From assembly GCF_000813725.1 (NCBI RefSeq), contig NZ_JWLD01000055.1, positions 1 through 64,000 on the forward strand: a stretch of DNA of 64,000 bases. The letters run 5' to 3'. A model generated the notes under the pieces. That model was not told the DNA's origin and made no database searches. It worked only from the letters and a program-made list of their open reading frames with translations. The position numbers were made by a program, and so were the translations under genes. The stretch's first letter is position 1, and every line of letters begins with the position of its first letter. This DNA is from Leisingera sp. ANG-Vp. Its GTDB lineage: Bacteria; Pseudomonadota; Alphaproteobacteria; Rhodobacterales; Rhodobacteraceae. Below are positions 1-9,141 of the stretch, piece after piece.

Positions 1-237
1 CCCCCCTCCCCGGGCGGGGCGGCGGAACGGGGCAACTCCCCGGACTATGCCGCCCTGCGCAGCCACAGGAGGCCGGAAACCGAAGCCCAAGGGCGGGAGA
101 CCCAGGCCCATAGGGGGGGGGCCGGCCACCCGGCCCCCCCCCCAGCGGCGCCTGCGCTGGCAAATGCTCTGTTTGCCCTCACTGGCAAGCGCGCGCGGCA
201 GCTGCCCCTGATGCACATGTTTGATCTGCTGATCTGA
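1..237 (+). CDS. Molybdopterin-binding oxidoreductase subunit, C-terminal end (partial)
   Basis: The first frame is open from the left edge to a TGA at 235-237, giving 78 residues. The last 40 or so read like the C-terminus of the xanthine dehydrogenase/isoquinoline 1-oxidoreductase large-subunit family: an N-x-x-D-Y-x-x-L-R stretch, a Gly/Pro-rich run, then APALANALFALTGKR and an Arg-x-Leu-Pro ending. Such subunits carry the Mo-pterin cofactor and hydroxylate aldehydes or N-heterocycles. The middle of the piece is unusually Arg- and Gly-rich and several expected residues are missing, so it could be a diverged or decayed copy. Substrate and start cannot be judged from this fragment. Confidence 0.5.
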   Translation, partial: PPSPGGAAERGNSPDYAALRSHRRPETEAQGRETQAHRGGAGHPAPPPAAPALANALFALTGKRARQLPLMHMFDLLI

Positions 238-245
238 CCGGGCCG

Positions 246-272
246 GCGGCCTGCAGTTCAACAGCAGGCCGC
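246..272. terminator. Hairpin between convergent genes
   Basis: A 9-bp perfect stem (246-254 with 264-272, loop 255-263) sits between the end of the plus-strand oxidoreductase fragment and the end of the minus-strand acetyltransferase. There is no T-run on either side, so termination function is inferred from position. Confidence 0.45.
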
Positions 273-283
273 AAGCGCCGGTG

Positions 284-799
284 TCAGTCCAGGATCTTGA
301 CCATCCGGTAGTTGTGGATCTTCACACCGCCGCGCTCAAACTCGCGCCGCCGGTCCAACGCAAAACCCATACGCTCAAAAAACCCGCGGGCCGCCTCGCT
401 GGCTTCCACATACAACAGCCCAAGCCCCTGCCGCAGCGCAGCGGCTTCAAGCCTGGCATACAGCGCCGCGCCAGCCCCCTGACCGGCAGCACGCGGATGG
501 CAGAACAGCATGTCGATATGGCCGTCGGCCTCCAGATCTATAAATGCTGCCGGAATGTCCTCACAGTCCGCCGCAACCCAGACTGCCCGCCCGTCCGACA
601 TCTTCCGGCACATGGCGTCTGCAGACGGCACCTCCGGGCACCAGGCAGACAGCTGTTCAGGCGTGTAAAACCGGTTTGCAATTCCATGCACCGCCGCATG
701 GAACACATTTGCCAACGCGCCGGCATCTTCTGCCTTGAATTGCCTGATCCTGAAAACCGCCGCCCCGCAATCCGGGCTGGCTGCCATGTCGAACGTCAC
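284..799 (-). CDS. GNAT family N-acetyltransferase
   Basis: This protein of about 171 residues has the GNAT fold layout: an N-terminal strand and helix ('IRQFKAEDAGALANVFHAAV'), a central 'IDMLFCHPRAAGQGAGAALY' segment corresponding to motif A with the acetyl-CoA pyrophosphate loop (Q-G-A-G-A), and a C-terminal 'AARGFFERMGFALDRR' motif B. It should transfer an acetyl group from acetyl-CoA to an amine, but the substrate is not deducible. I chose the GTG at 799 because GAGG lies 7 nt upstream; a TTG at 802 and an ATG at 787 are alternatives. The next gene upstream on the same strand ends about 20 bp away, so the two may be co-transcribed. Confidence 0.8.
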   Translation of the reverse strand: MTFDMAASPDCGAAVFRIRQFKAEDAGALANVFHAAVHGIANRFYTPEQLSAWCPEVPSADAMCRKMSDGRAVWVAADCEDIPAAFIDLEADGHIDMLFCHPRAAGQGAGAALYARLEAAALRQGLGLLYVEASEAARGFFERMGFALDRRREFERGGVKIHNYRMVKILD

Positions 800-820
800 C
801 AAAACACCTCGAAAAACACT

Positions 821-1600
821 CTAGGCCGATTTCTGCAGCCCTGCCTGCGCCCCGCCTTCAGACCAGGCGCGAACCGCTGTGCCAAACCCTTCAAACAGCG
901 GGCGCGACACCGGATCCGCGGCCGCTTCCCACTCGGGATGCCACTGCACCGACAGGGTAAAGCCCGGTGCATCCTTGATAAAGATCGCTTCCGGCGTGCC
1001 GTCAGGCGCATGGCCGTCCACCACGACCCGCGCGCCCGGGCGCTTGATGCCCTGGCCGTGCAGCGTGTTGGTCATCACCTCTTCCGCGCCGAACAAACGG
1101 TGGAAGACGCCGCCAGGATTGAACTTAACCGTATGGCGCAGAGCGAATTTTTCCTCCAGAGTGCCGTCCGGCGGCATCCGGTGGTTCATCCGCCCCGGCA
1201 AATCGCGGATCTCAGGGTACAAGGTCCCGCCCATCGCCACATTGACTTCCTGAAAGCCGCGGCAGATGCCCAGAAACGGCTGGCCGCGCTCCACACAGGC
1301 GCGGATCAGCGGCAAAGTGATCGCATCGCGGGCCCGGTCAAAAGCGCCATGCGCCTCAGTTTCTGCCTCGCCGTATTCATGCGGATGCACATTGGGCCGC
1401 CCGCCGGTGAGCAGGAACCCGTCAAACGTGTCCAGCAATTCCGCGACAGTGACAAAACGCGGGTCCGAGGGGATCATCAGCGGCATACATCCCGCAACCT
1501 CGGCAATCGCTTCCGAATTCATCGTGCCGCCCGCATGCACGGGATACTGATCGTTGATCAGGTAGGAATTGCCGATAATGCCAACCTTGGGACGCGCCAT
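821..1600 (-). CDS. Gamma-glutamyl-gamma-aminobutyrate hydrolase-like (class I glutamine amidotransferase, peptidase C26)
   Basis: The 259-residue protein is a stand-alone class I amidotransferase domain. The nucleophile elbow is 'LGICRGFQEVN' with the catalytic Cys near residue 113, and the His/Glu pair is in 'WHPEWE' near residues 221-223. The C-R-G-F-Q-E form of the elbow is typical of the PuuD/peptidase C26 family, which hydrolyses gamma-glutamyl amide bonds, for example gamma-glutamyl-GABA in putrescine breakdown. No glutamine synthetase-like or other Puu gene is next to it here, so the natural gamma-glutamyl substrate is uncertain. It is probably cytoplasmic and may be transcribed with the following acetyltransferase gene. 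Confidence 0.85.
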   Translation of the reverse strand: MARPKVGIIGNSYLINDQYPVHAGGTMNSEAIAEVAGCMPLMIPSDPRFVTVAELLDTFDGFLLTGGRPNVHPHEYGEAETEAHGAFDRARDAITLPLIRACVERGQPFLGICRGFQEVNVAMGGTLYPEIRDLPGRMNHRMPPDGTLEEKFALRHTVKFNPGGVFHRLFGAEEVMTNTLHGQGIKRPGARVVVDGHAPDGTPEAIFIKDAPGFTLSVQWHPEWEAAADPVSRPLFEGFGTAVRAWSEGGAQAGLQKSA

Positions 1601-1724
1601 GTTCCACTCATAAATCTATTTCCTGAAGAAAAACCTAGCTCTGGTCCCTGCCAGGTTCAACAGCCGGCGCGGCGCAACAGATTGTTCACGCGCGCACAGG
1701 CTTGGAATCTGACGCAGCGGAACG

Positions 1725-1752
1725 GCCGCCCCGGCGCATGAAACGGGGCGGC
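1725..1752 (-). terminator. Hairpin downstream of the GlcG/HbpS-like gene
   Basis: A perfect 9-bp GC stem (1725-1733 with 1744-1752, 10-nt loop) lies just past the stop of the minus-strand gene at 1769. It lacks a T-tract, so it is a candidate terminator by position only. Confidence 0.4.
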
Positions 1753-1768
1753 AGAGTGTTCATTTCTC

Positions 1769-2197
1769 TTAGATTTCGCCTTGCAGCCCTGCAGCTTCGA
1801 TCCCGGCCACGGCGGCAACCGCATCGTTGTCGGACGTGTCGCCGGTCACACCAACAGCGCCAATCACCGCACCATCGGCACCGCGCACCAGCACGCCGCC
1901 CGGCACCGGCACCACCTGGCCGCCGTAGACGCCGTTTACCGCTGCCATGAAGTAGGCCTGGCTCTCCGCCCGCGCCATCTGCGCGGAACCTGCCATCCCC
2001 AGCATCACAGACCCATAGGCCTTGCCATGCGCAATCGGGAACCGGCCTGGCGCGGCACCGTCCTCGCGCTCGAACGCCTTCACATGGCCGCCCGCGTCCA
2101 GCACCACGGCAGAGAGCGGCTTCAGCCCCATCTCCCGCCCTTTCTCCAAGGCAACGCGAATGATTGTGCGTGCCTGCTCCAGTGAAATTTCTGCCAT
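1769..2197 (-). CDS. GlcG/HbpS family heme-binding-like protein (DUF336)
   Basis: This 142-residue protein matches the GlcG/HbpS (DUF336) fold, with an N-terminal helix rich in Ala/Arg, the 'LSAVVLDAGGHVKAFEREDGA' strand pair, a Gly/Pro turn 'PVPGGVLVRGADGAVIGAVGVTG' and a short C-terminal helix. Family members are small alpha/beta proteins. HbpS binds heme or cobalamin, while GlcG is encoded with glycolate oxidase and malate synthase genes and its function is unknown. Its position directly downstream of malate synthase G fits the glycolate/glyoxylate context, although a clear terminator separates the two genes. A biochemical role cannot be assigned. Confidence 0.8.
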   Translation of the reverse strand: MAEISLEQARTIIRVALEKGREMGLKPLSAVVLDAGGHVKAFEREDGAAPGRFPIAHGKAYGSVMLGMAGSAQMARAESQAYFMAAVNGVYGGQVVPVPGGVLVRGADGAVIGAVGVTGDTSDNDAVAAVAGIEAAGLQGEI

Positions 2198-2231
2198 AGG
2201 TCTCCTGCCCTCCGCTAAGCTGACGCCGAAA

Positions 2232-2262
2232 AAACAAAAAGGAGGCCAAAAGGCCCCCTTTG
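2232..2262 (-). terminator. Rho-independent terminator of glcB
   Basis: Read on the minus strand, a G/C stem (GGGGGCC-TTTT-GGCCTCC) is followed by TTTTTGTTTTTT. It lies about 40 bp after the malate synthase stop codon and is a classical intrinsic terminator. Confidence 0.85.
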
Positions 2263-2297
2263 ACTACCCCTTTTTGCAGGGAAACTGTTTTACACGG

Positions 2298-4445
2298 TCA
2301 GTTTGACGCGGCTTCTGCCTTCAGCTCCAAGCGGCGGGCATGCAAAACCGGCTCGGTATAGCCCGAGGGCTGCACCCGGCCTTTGAACACCAGATCGCAA
2401 GCGGCCTCAAAGGCAATGGTGTCAAAGCCCGGCGCCATCGCGCGGTAGGTATTGTCGCCGCGGTTCTGCTCGTCCACCACCTTGGCCATCTTGCGCAGGG
2501 AGCCCATGACTTCCTCTTCGCTGACCACCCCGTGGTGCAGCCAGTTGGCGATGTGCTGCGCCGAGATCCGGCAGGTCGCGCGGTCCTCCATCAGCCCGAC
2601 GTCATTGATGTCCGGCACTTTTGAACAGCCAACGCCCTGATCGACCCAGCGCACCACATAGCCCAGAATGCCTTGCGCGTTGTTGTCCACCTCGCGGGCG
2701 ATCTGGCGCGGCGACCACTTGCGGTAAGTGGCCAGCGGGATTTCCAGGATACCGTCCACATGGGCGCGGCGGCCGCCTGCCTTGAGCTTTGCCTGCACAG
2801 CCAGCACATCCACCTTGTGGTAATGCAGCGCGTGCAGGGTCGCAGCGGTCGGGCTGGGCACCCAGGCGCAGTTGGCGCCGGATTTCGGATGCTCGATCTT
2901 CTGCTCGATCATCGCCGCCATCATGTCCGGCATCGCCCACATGCCCTTGCCGATCTGCGCCTTCCCGGACAGGCCGCATTCCAGGCCGATATCCACGTTC
3001 AGATTCTCATAAGCGCCGATCCACGCCTTGCGCTTGATGAAATCCTTGCGGCTGAAAGGCCCCGCCTCCATCGAGGTGTGGATTTCATCGCCAGTGCGGT
3101 CCAGGAAACCGGTGTTGATGAAAGCCACCCGGTGCTTGGCAGCGCGGATGCATTCCTTGAGATTCACCGAGGTGCGGCGCTCCTCGTCCATGATGCCGAT
3201 TTTCACGGTGTGGCGCGGCAGGCCCAGGATATCTTCGACCTTGGCAAAGATCCGGTCTGCGAATGCCACTTCTTCCGGCCCGTGCATCTTAGGCTTCACC
3301 ACATAGACCGAGCCATGAGCCGAGTTGCCGCTGTCGCGCTTCAAGTCATGCATGGCGATCATCACAGTGATCATCGCGTCCAGCAGACCTTCAAAAGCCT
3401 CCTTGCCGTCGCCATCCAGCACCGCCGGGTTGGTCATCAGATGGCCCACATTGCGGACCCACAGCAGCGCGCGGCCCTTGATCGTCAACTGCGTGCCGTT
3501 GGGCGCGGTAAAGCCGAAATCCGGGTTCAGACGGCGGGTGATAGTCTTGCCGCCCTTGTCCAGAACCGCCTCCAGATCGCCCTTCATCAAGCCCAGCCAG
3601 TTGGAATAGGCCAGCACCTTGTCTTCGGCATCAACACAGGCCACCGAGTCCTCGCAATCCATGATCGCCGACATCGCGCTTTCCAGCCGCACATCCGCCA
3701 GGCCGGCCTGGTCACGGGCGCCAATCGCATGGGCGCGGTCAAACACCAGCTCCACATGCAAGCCATTGTTGCGCAGCAGCACCGAGTCCGGCGCCTTGGG
3801 GTTGCCCCGGAAGCCCGCGAATTTCTCCGGCTGCGCCAGCGGCAGGTCGTCGATCAGCAACTGGCCGTCCTGAACATGGTAGCGGCGCACGTCCGCATGG
3901 CTGGTGCCGGTGATCGGAAAGGCCTCGTCCAGAAACACCCGCGCCCGCGCCACAACCCGCGCGCCGCGGCCCCGGTCATAACCGCCCTTGGGCGCAGCAG
4001 AGCCCATCGCATCGGTGCCATAGAACCCGTCATACAGGCTGCCCCAGCGGGCATTGGCCGCGTTCAGCGCATAGCGTGCGTTGGTGATCGGCACCACCAG
4101 CTGCGGCCCCGGCACCTGGGCAATTTCCGGGTCGACATTCTGCGTCTCGATCTCAAAATCCGCACCCTCAGGCAGCAGATAGCCGATGTCCGTCAGAAAC
4201 GCCTTATAGCCCTCGTGGTCGTGCGGCTTATCCCGGTTGGCGATATGCCAGGCGTCGATCTTGGCCTGGATTTCCTCCCGCTTGGCGATCAGCGCCCGGT
4301 TTTCCGGGCCGAAGGTGTTCACCAGCTCCGCCAGGCCCTTCCAGAACGCATCCGCCTCGACACCGGTGCCCGGCAGCGCCTGCTTCTCGATGAACTCCGC
4401 CAGCTCCGGCGCAACCTGAATTCCCTGTTTCTCGACCCGGCTCAT
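2298..4445 (-). CDS. glcB: Malate synthase G
   Basis: Malate synthase G condenses glyoxylate with acetyl-CoA to malate, completing the glyoxylate shunt or glycolate assimilation. The 715-residue length is right for the monomeric G isoform, which is longer than malate synthase A. Recognisable blocks include '[20 protein letters not shown]' in the N-terminal half, '[16 protein letters not shown]', '[19 protein letters not shown]' in the TIM barrel and '[22 protein letters not shown]' with the conserved Cys region near the C-terminus. The ATG at 4445 is preceded by GGAAGGAGCAGAGC, a strong Shine-Dalgarno. A sigma70-like promoter lies about 40 bp upstream and a strong terminator follows. Confidence 0.97.
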   Translation of the reverse strand: MSRVEKQGIQVAPELAEFIEKQALPGTGVEADAFWKGLAELVNTFGPENRALIAKREEIQAKIDAWHIANRDKPHDHEGYKAFLTDIGYLLPEGADFEIETQNVDPEIAQVPGPQLVVPITNARYALNAANARWGSLYDGFYGTDAMGSAAPKGGYDRGRGARVVARARVFLDEAFPITGTSHADVRRYHVQDGQLLIDDLPLAQPEKFAGFRGNPKAPDSVLLRNNGLHVELVFDRAHAIGARDQAGLADVRLESAMSAIMDCEDSVACVDAEDKVLAYSNWLGLMKGDLEAVLDKGGKTITRRLNPDFGFTAPNGTQLTIKGRALLWVRNVGHLMTNPAVLDGDGKEAFEGLLDAMITVMIAMHDLKRDSGNSAHGSVYVVKPKMHGPEEVAFADRIFAKVEDILGLPRHTVKIGIMDEERRTSVNLKECIRAAKHRVAFINTGFLDRTGDEIHTSMEAGPFSRKDFIKRKAWIGAYENLNVDIGLECGLSGKAQIGKGMWAMPDMMAAMIEQKIEHPKSGANCAWVPSPTAATLHALHYHKVDVLAVQAKLKAGGRRAHVDGILEIPLATYRKWSPRQIAREVDNNAQGILGYVVRWVDQGVGCSKVPDINDVGLMEDRATCRISAQHIANWLHHGVVSEEEVMGSLRKMAKVVDEQNRGDNTYRAMAPGFDTIAFEAACDLVFKGRVQPSGYTEPVLHARRLELKAEAASN

Positions 4446-4484
4446 GCTCTGCTCCTTCCGGCGGTACACCACTGCATGCCGACC

Positions 4485-4513
4485 TATCTAGGCCAGAAGT
4501 TTCCGATCGGCAA
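4485..4513 (-). promoter_or_regulatory. Candidate promoter of glcB
   Basis: On the minus strand TTGCCG (4508-4513) and TAGATA (4485-4490) are separated by 17 bp, a good sigma70 fit. The start codon is about 40 bp downstream. No transcript data are available here. Confidence 0.5.
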
Positions 4514-4544
4514 CAAACCAGCCCCCTTGTGAAACCAAACTCAA

Positions 4545-4563
4545 TTTCTTGTTTTCCAAGAAA
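4545..4563. promoter_or_regulatory. Inverted repeat in the glcB/pepN divergent region
   Basis: TTTCTTG (4545-4551) and CAAGAAA (4557-4563) form a perfect 7-bp inverted repeat with a 5-bp centre. It lies about 30 bp upstream of the putative glcB -35 and about 100 bp before pepN, the right place for an operator. The cognate regulator is unknown. Confidence 0.35.
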
Positions 4564-4665
4564 GTGCTGCGGATTTTTCCGGTTACTGCCTTCCAGCCGC
4601 CATTCCGCTTGCAGTCCCGCCCCTGTCCGCTACACCTGAAGGAAGCAGTGCAGAGGAGAGCGAGA

Positions 4666-7218
4666 ATGGCCAAAGACACGCCCCAGACCTTCTACCTGAA
4701 AGACTACACGCCTTTTGGATTTGACGTCGAAAGTGTTCACCTGACCTTCCGCCTGACGCCGGAAACCACCCGCGTCATCAGCAAGATCCGCTTTGCGCCG
4801 AAACCGGATGCGGCGGACAAGACCTTCTTTCTGCACGGCGAGGAGCTGCAGCTGATCTCAGCGAAGATCGACGGCCAGGACGCGACACCGGACGTGACCG
4901 ATAAGGGTCTCACCTGCGCGGTGCCCAGCACTCCCTTCACCTGGGAGGCCGAGGTGGAGATCAACCCGGCCGGCAATACCGCGCTGGAAGGGCTTTACAT
5001 GTCCAACCGCATGTACTGCACCCAATGCGAGGCCGAAGGGTTCCGCAAGATCACCTATTACCCGGACCGCCCCGACGTGATGTCCACCTTCACCGTCCGC
5101 ATCGAAGGCGACGAGCCGGTGATGCTGTCGAACGGCAACCCGATGGGCGCGGGCGAAGGCTGGGCAGAGTGGCACGATCCCTGGCCGAAACCGGCCTATC
5201 TCTTTGCGCTGGTGGCGGGCGATCTGGTGAACCATCCGGGCAGCTTCACCACCCGGTCCGGGAAAGAGGTGGAACTGAACATCTGGGTCCGCCCCGGCGA
5301 CGAGAACAAATGCGCCTTCGGCATGGAAGCGCTGAAAAAGTCGATGAAGTGGGACGAGGACGTCTACGGCCTCGAATACGACCTGGAGCTGTTCAATATC
5401 GTTGCCGTGGACGACTTCAACATGGGGGCGATGGAGAACAAGGGGTTGAACATTTTCAACTCCTCCTGCGTCCTCGCGTCGCCCGAAACCTCCACAGATG
5501 CAAATTTCGAACGAATTGAAGCAATTATTGCGCATGAGTACTTCCACAACTGGACCGGGAACCGGATCACCTGCCGCGACTGGTTCCAGCTCTGTCTGAA
5601 GGAAGGGCTGACGGTCTTCCGTGATGCCCAGTTCACCTCTGACATGCGCTCCGAGCCGGTTAAGCGGATCGACGACGTGATTACGCTCCGCGCCCGCCAG
5701 TTCCCGGAGGACAACGGTCCCCTCGCCCATCCGCCGCGTCCGGAGCAGTTCCAGGAGATCAACAACTTCTACACCGCCACCGTCTACGAAAAAGGCGCCG
5801 AGGTGATCGGCATGCTGAAACGGCTGGTCGGCGATGAGAATTACTACAAGGCGCTGAAGCTCTACTTTGAGCGCCACGACGGCCAGGCCTGCACAATCGA
5901 GGACTGGCTGAAGGTGTTTGAGGACGCAACCGGCCGCGATCTGCAGCAATTCAAACTGTGGTACAGCCAGGCCGGCACCCCGCGGGTGAAAGTTTCCGAG
6001 GACTACGCCGACGGCACCTATACCCTGACCTTCGAGCAATCGACCCCGCCCACCCCCGGCCAGCCCGACAAGGCGCCGCGGGTGATTCCGATGGCGGTCG
6101 GCCTGTTGTCGCCCAACGGTGATGAAGTGCGCGGCACGCAAGTTCTGGAGCTGACCGGGGCGAAGCAAAGCTTCACCTTCGACGGCCTCGCCTCCAAGCC
6201 TGTGCCTTCAATCCTGCGCGAGTTCTCTGCCCCGGTGATCCTGGAGCGCGGCACCACCAACGCCGAGCGCGCCTTCCTGCTGGCCCATGACACCGACCCG
6301 TTCAACCGCTGGGAAGCGGGCAACGCGCTGGCCAAGGAAACCCGCGTGGCAATGGTGCTGGATGGCGCCGCGCCCGATACCGCCTATCTGGACGCGCTGG
6401 AGAAGCTGGTGCGCGACGACGAACAGGACCCGGCCTTCCGCGCCCTGGTGCTGTCACCGCCCAGCCAGGCCGACATCGCCCAGACCCTGCATGAACGCGG
6501 CTATACCCCAGATCCGCAGAAGATCTACGACGCTGCCGAAACCTTCACCCAGACCCTGGCACAGCAGCTCGAAACCAGCCTGCCCCGGCTTTATGCCGCG
6601 ACCACCGTTGAAGGCCCCTACTCCCCCGATGCCGAAGGCGCCGGCAAGCGCGCCCTCAACGGCCGCATCCTGTCGCTGCTGACCCGTCTCGACGGCGGCG
6701 AGCAGGCGGCGCGCCAGTATGAGGCCGCCGGCAACATGACCCAGCAGTATGCCGCCCTGGCTGCGCTGCTGAAGGCCGAGAAGGGCGACGCCCAAAGCCA
6801 GGCCTTCTTTGATCAATGGCAGGATGACCGGCTGGTGATGGACAAGTGGTTTGCCCTGCAGATCGCTTGCGCGGCGCCGGAAAAAACTGCTGCCGCCGCC
6901 GCAGGCCTCACCAAACACGCGCTGTTCGACATGAAGAACCCCAACCGCTTCCGCGCGGTGATGGGGGCGCTGGCGGGCAACCATGCGGGCTTCCACCATG
7001 CAAGCGGCGAAGGCTACCAGCTGCTGGCAGACAGCCTCATCGCGCTGGACAAGCTGAACCCGCAGACCACCGCCCGCATGTGCGCCGCGTTCCAGACCTG
7101 GAAGCGCTATGGCAGCGACCGGCAGGCGCTGATCCGCGCCCAGCTGACGCGGATCGCCGGCGCTGAGGGCCTGAGCCGCGACACCAATGAAATGGTCACC
7201 CGGATCCTGGATGCCTGA
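4666..7218 (+). CDS. pepN: Aminopeptidase N (M1 family metallopeptidase)
   Basis: This is a zinc aminopeptidase that removes N-terminal residues from peptides in the cytoplasm. The 850-residue protein shows the exopeptidase signature G-A-M-E-N in 'NMGAMENKGLN' and the zinc site HEYFH at 290-294 with the third ligand Glu at 313 ('LKEGL'). A beta-domain and a long helical C-terminal domain follow, as in E. coli PepN (about 870 residues). The ATG at 4666 is used because it has the AGGAGAGCGAGA ribosome site and begins 'MAKDTPQTFYLKDY', typical of the family. The open frame extends upstream without support. The next gene overlaps its stop codon. Confidence 0.96.
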   Translation: MAKDTPQTFYLKDYTPFGFDVESVHLTFRLTPETTRVISKIRFAPKPDAADKTFFLHGEELQLISAKIDGQDATPDVTDKGLTCAVPSTPFTWEAEVEINPAGNTALEGLYMSNRMYCTQCEAEGFRKITYYPDRPDVMSTFTVRIEGDEPVMLSNGNPMGAGEGWAEWHDPWPKPAYLFALVAGDLVNHPGSFTTRSGKEVELNIWVRPGDENKCAFGMEALKKSMKWDEDVYGLEYDLELFNIVAVDDFNMGAMENKGLNIFNSSCVLASPETSTDANFERIEAIIAHEYFHNWTGNRITCRDWFQLCLKEGLTVFRDAQFTSDMRSEPVKRIDDVITLRARQFPEDNGPLAHPPRPEQFQEINNFYTATVYEKGAEVIGMLKRLVGDENYYKALKLYFERHDGQACTIEDWLKVFEDATGRDLQQFKLWYSQAGTPRVKVSEDYADGTYTLTFEQSTPPTPGQPDKAPRVIPMAVGLLSPNGDEVRGTQVLELTGAKQSFTFDGLASKPVPSILREFSAPVILERGTTNAERAFLLAHDTDPFNRWEAGNALAKETRVAMVLDGAAPDTAYLDALEKLVRDDEQDPAFRALVLSPPSQADIAQTLHERGYTPDPQKIYDAAETFTQTLAQQLETSLPRLYAATTVEGPYSPDAEGAGKRALNGRILSLLTRLDGGEQAARQYEAAGNMTQQYAALAALLKAEKGDAQSQAFFDQWQDDRLVMDKWFALQIACAAPEKTAAAAAGLTKHALFDMKNPNRFRAVMGALAGNHAGFHHASGEGYQLLADSLIALDKLNPQTTARMCAAFQTWKRYGSDRQALIRAQLTRIAGAEGLSRDTNEMVTRILDA

Positions 7219-7669
7219 GACGCCAGAAACCCTGCCGCCGGCGGAAGACTACAGCTTCTCCCGCCGGGGCCGCACCCCCGCCGCAGTTTTGGCCACCGGC
7301 GGCTGGCTGGCAGCGCTGCTGGTGCTGTGGCTGGTGCTGCAGGCCGCCTGGTGGCTGGTTCTTCTGCTGGCCTTGCCGGTACTGCCTGCGCTCGCCGATC
7401 TCATCCGCAACCCGCTGGCCGGCCTTAGAATTTCCGGCAGCCGCATCGAATGGTTCACCGGCAGCCTGACCGGCAGCGCCGACCTGGGCGAGCTGGACAA
7501 GGTGCGGTTCGACACCCGCTGGGACTTCTCGGTGCGCGCCACCCTGATCCTGCGCAGCGGCCAGCGCATCCGCCTGCCGCAGGAAGCCACCCCGCCCCAT
7601 ACGGAACTGGATGCCGAATTCCAAAAGCGCGCGATCCTGACTCAGCGGCACCACTTCACGGCCTTCTGA
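7211..7669 (+). CDS. Small membrane protein of unknown function
   Basis: The ATG at 7211 overlaps the pepN stop (7216-7218), so translation is probably coupled to pepN. The 152-residue product has a polar N-terminus and a long hydrophobic stretch from about residue 24 to 60 that can form two membrane spans ('VLATGGWLAALLVLWLVLQAAWWLVLLLALPVLPALADLI'). A soluble C-terminal part of beta character follows ('SRIEWFTGSLTGSADLGELDKVRFD'). The tail resembles a PH-like domain, but I do not recognise the family. Operon position suggests expression with pepN and does not define a function. Confidence 0.7.
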   Translation: MPETPETLPPAEDYSFSRRGRTPAAVLATGGWLAALLVLWLVLQAAWWLVLLLALPVLPALADLIRNPLAGLRISGSRIEWFTGSLTGSADLGELDKVRFDTRWDFSVRATLILRSGQRIRLPQEATPPHTELDAEFQKRAILTQRHHFTAF

Positions 7670-7800
7670 ACCGCAGCAGCCCGGCCGCACAGGCAGGAAT
7701 CCGCCTTGGAACCGGAACTTCCCCAGTGCCGCCATCTTTGCGCCCCATTGCCTGACGAAACTGTGAACAACAATAAGCTGCCACTTATCAGGAAGCACGA

Positions 7801-9099
7801 ATGCTCACACCGTCTCGACAGGCGCGGGATCTCTTGTCCCGGATTTCCGGCAAGGTTTCCAGCCGTATCCGGCCCGCTGCACGCCCGGAACCTGCTCCTT
7901 CTCCCGCCCCCTCCCCGGCCCCGGCGGAGGAGCTGCTGACCCGGCCGCTGGAGGACAGCCTGTCGATCCCTGTTTGCAGCAGCGAAGACGACCCGGACAG
8001 CACCGGTGCCCAGAACCGCGGCCAGTTTCTGGCCCGCCAGGAGCGCTGGGAGGACCTGTCCCGCCAGATCCGGGAGGCGGATGAGGCCCGCACCGCTACC
8101 CGCTGCGGGCTGCCTGTTGCCGACCTGATCGCCTATGGCGCCCGCGCCGATGTGGTGAACGCCACCGAGCACGCCCTGGCCGAGGAAGAAGACGCCAGCA
8201 GCCGCAGCCTGATCCGCGGACTGATGGCCTTTGAAGCCCTGCGCGCCGAGCACCGCAATGACCCCTATCTGACCGCCCTCGTGGCGCTGGCCCATATCGA
8301 TATCGGCTGGGCCTGGCGCACCCCTGGCAAGGGCCAGGCGGCGGACCCGTCCAGCCGGCACCGCTGCGCCGCCCATTTCGACCGCGCCGCCGCCCTGCTG
8401 CAGCCGCTGGCGGACGGCAGCTGCAACAGCCCGTTCCTCAAAGGCGCCCAATGTTCTCTGCTGGCCGGGCACAATGGTGAAGCCCTGCAGGTGGCCGATG
8501 AGTTCAGCGCTTTGATCGACCTTGCCCCAAACAACCACCGCCACATGCGCACCCTTGGCACCCATATGCTGCCGCGCTGGTCGGGCTCTTATGCCGCGCT
8601 GGAACTGGAGGCCCGCCGCACCGCTTCGCGCACTGAAGGCATCTGGGGGGCCGGCGGCTACACCTGGGTCTACTTCGACGCCATCACCATCGACGACCAG
8701 GCCTGTGCCCGGGTCGATACGCGGTTCTTCCTGGACGGGCTGCGGGACATCGTTGCCGCCAACCCCTCGCAGGACATGATCAACCTTCTGGCCGCCTATT
8801 GCACCGTCACCCTGCGCAAGGGCCTGGGGCAGAACCTGCAGGCCGACGTGCCGCGGCTGAAGATCGCCGAGGCAGCGGACTGGCTGATCCGTGACCATCT
8901 GAAAGAGCTGCACCCGCTGGTCTGGGCCCATGCCGCCGAAGGATTTGACAACAGCGCCCGCATCACCTCGCTCAGCCGCTTTGCCGCCCGCGGCCATGCC
9001 GGCGCACTGCAAGCCATCGCCGGGCAGTTCCGCGAGGAAATCGAAGGCGGCCAGAAAGTTGCCTTCACCGAAAAAGGCCTGCAGTTCAGCCCGGCCTAA
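7801..9099 (+). CDS. Conserved-looking hypothetical protein, mostly helical
   Basis: I do not recognise this 432-residue protein. The first 50 residues are basic and then Pro/Ala-rich ('PEPAPSPAPSPAPAEELL'), like a flexible linker. From about residue 80 to the end the sequence is Ala/Leu-rich and helical with tetratricopeptide-like character. There is no signal peptide and no membrane span. Codon use and GC content match the neighbours. It is flanked upstream by a 131-bp gap without a recognised site and downstream by a bidirectional hairpin shared with tex. It could be a helical-repeat scaffold, but that is a guess from composition. Confidence 0.65.
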   Translation: MLTPSRQARDLLSRISGKVSSRIRPAARPEPAPSPAPSPAPAEELLTRPLEDSLSIPVCSSEDDPDSTGAQNRGQFLARQERWEDLSRQIREADEARTATRCGLPVADLIAYGARADVVNATEHALAEEEDASSRSLIRGLMAFEALRAEHRNDPYLTALVALAHIDIGWAWRTPGKGQAADPSSRHRCAAHFDRAAALLQPLADGSCNSPFLKGAQCSLLAGHNGEALQVADEFSALIDLAPNNHRHMRTLGTHMLPRWSGSYAALELEARRTASRTEGIWGAGGYTWVYFDAITIDDQACARVDTRFFLDGLRDIVAANPSQDMINLLAAYCTVTLRKGLGQNLQADVPRLKIAEAADWLIRDHLKELHPLVWAHAAEGFDNSARITSLSRFAARGHAGALQAIAGQFREEIEGGQKVAFTEKGLQFSPA

Positions 9100-9117
9100 C
9101 CTCTGACCGGGCTGCAG

Positions 9118-9139
9118 AAACGGGGCCAACGCCCCGTTT
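9118..9139. terminator. Bidirectional terminator between convergent genes
   Basis: AAACGGGGC (9118-9126) pairs perfectly with GCCCCGTTT (9131-9139) around a 4-nt loop. The stem ends in T/A bases on both strands and sits between two convergent stop codons (9099 and 9142). Confidence 0.7.
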
Positions 9140-9141
9140 CG

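Noticed and set aside
281-1741. 486-residue plus-strand frame
   Set aside because: It runs antisense to the acetyltransferase and amidotransferase-like genes, is Arg/His/Pro-rich and has no recognisable domain; it is a GC-bias shadow.
2673-4532. 619-residue plus-strand frame opposite malate synthase
   Set aside because: It is antisense to a clear glcB, with composition typical of a reverse-strand shadow.
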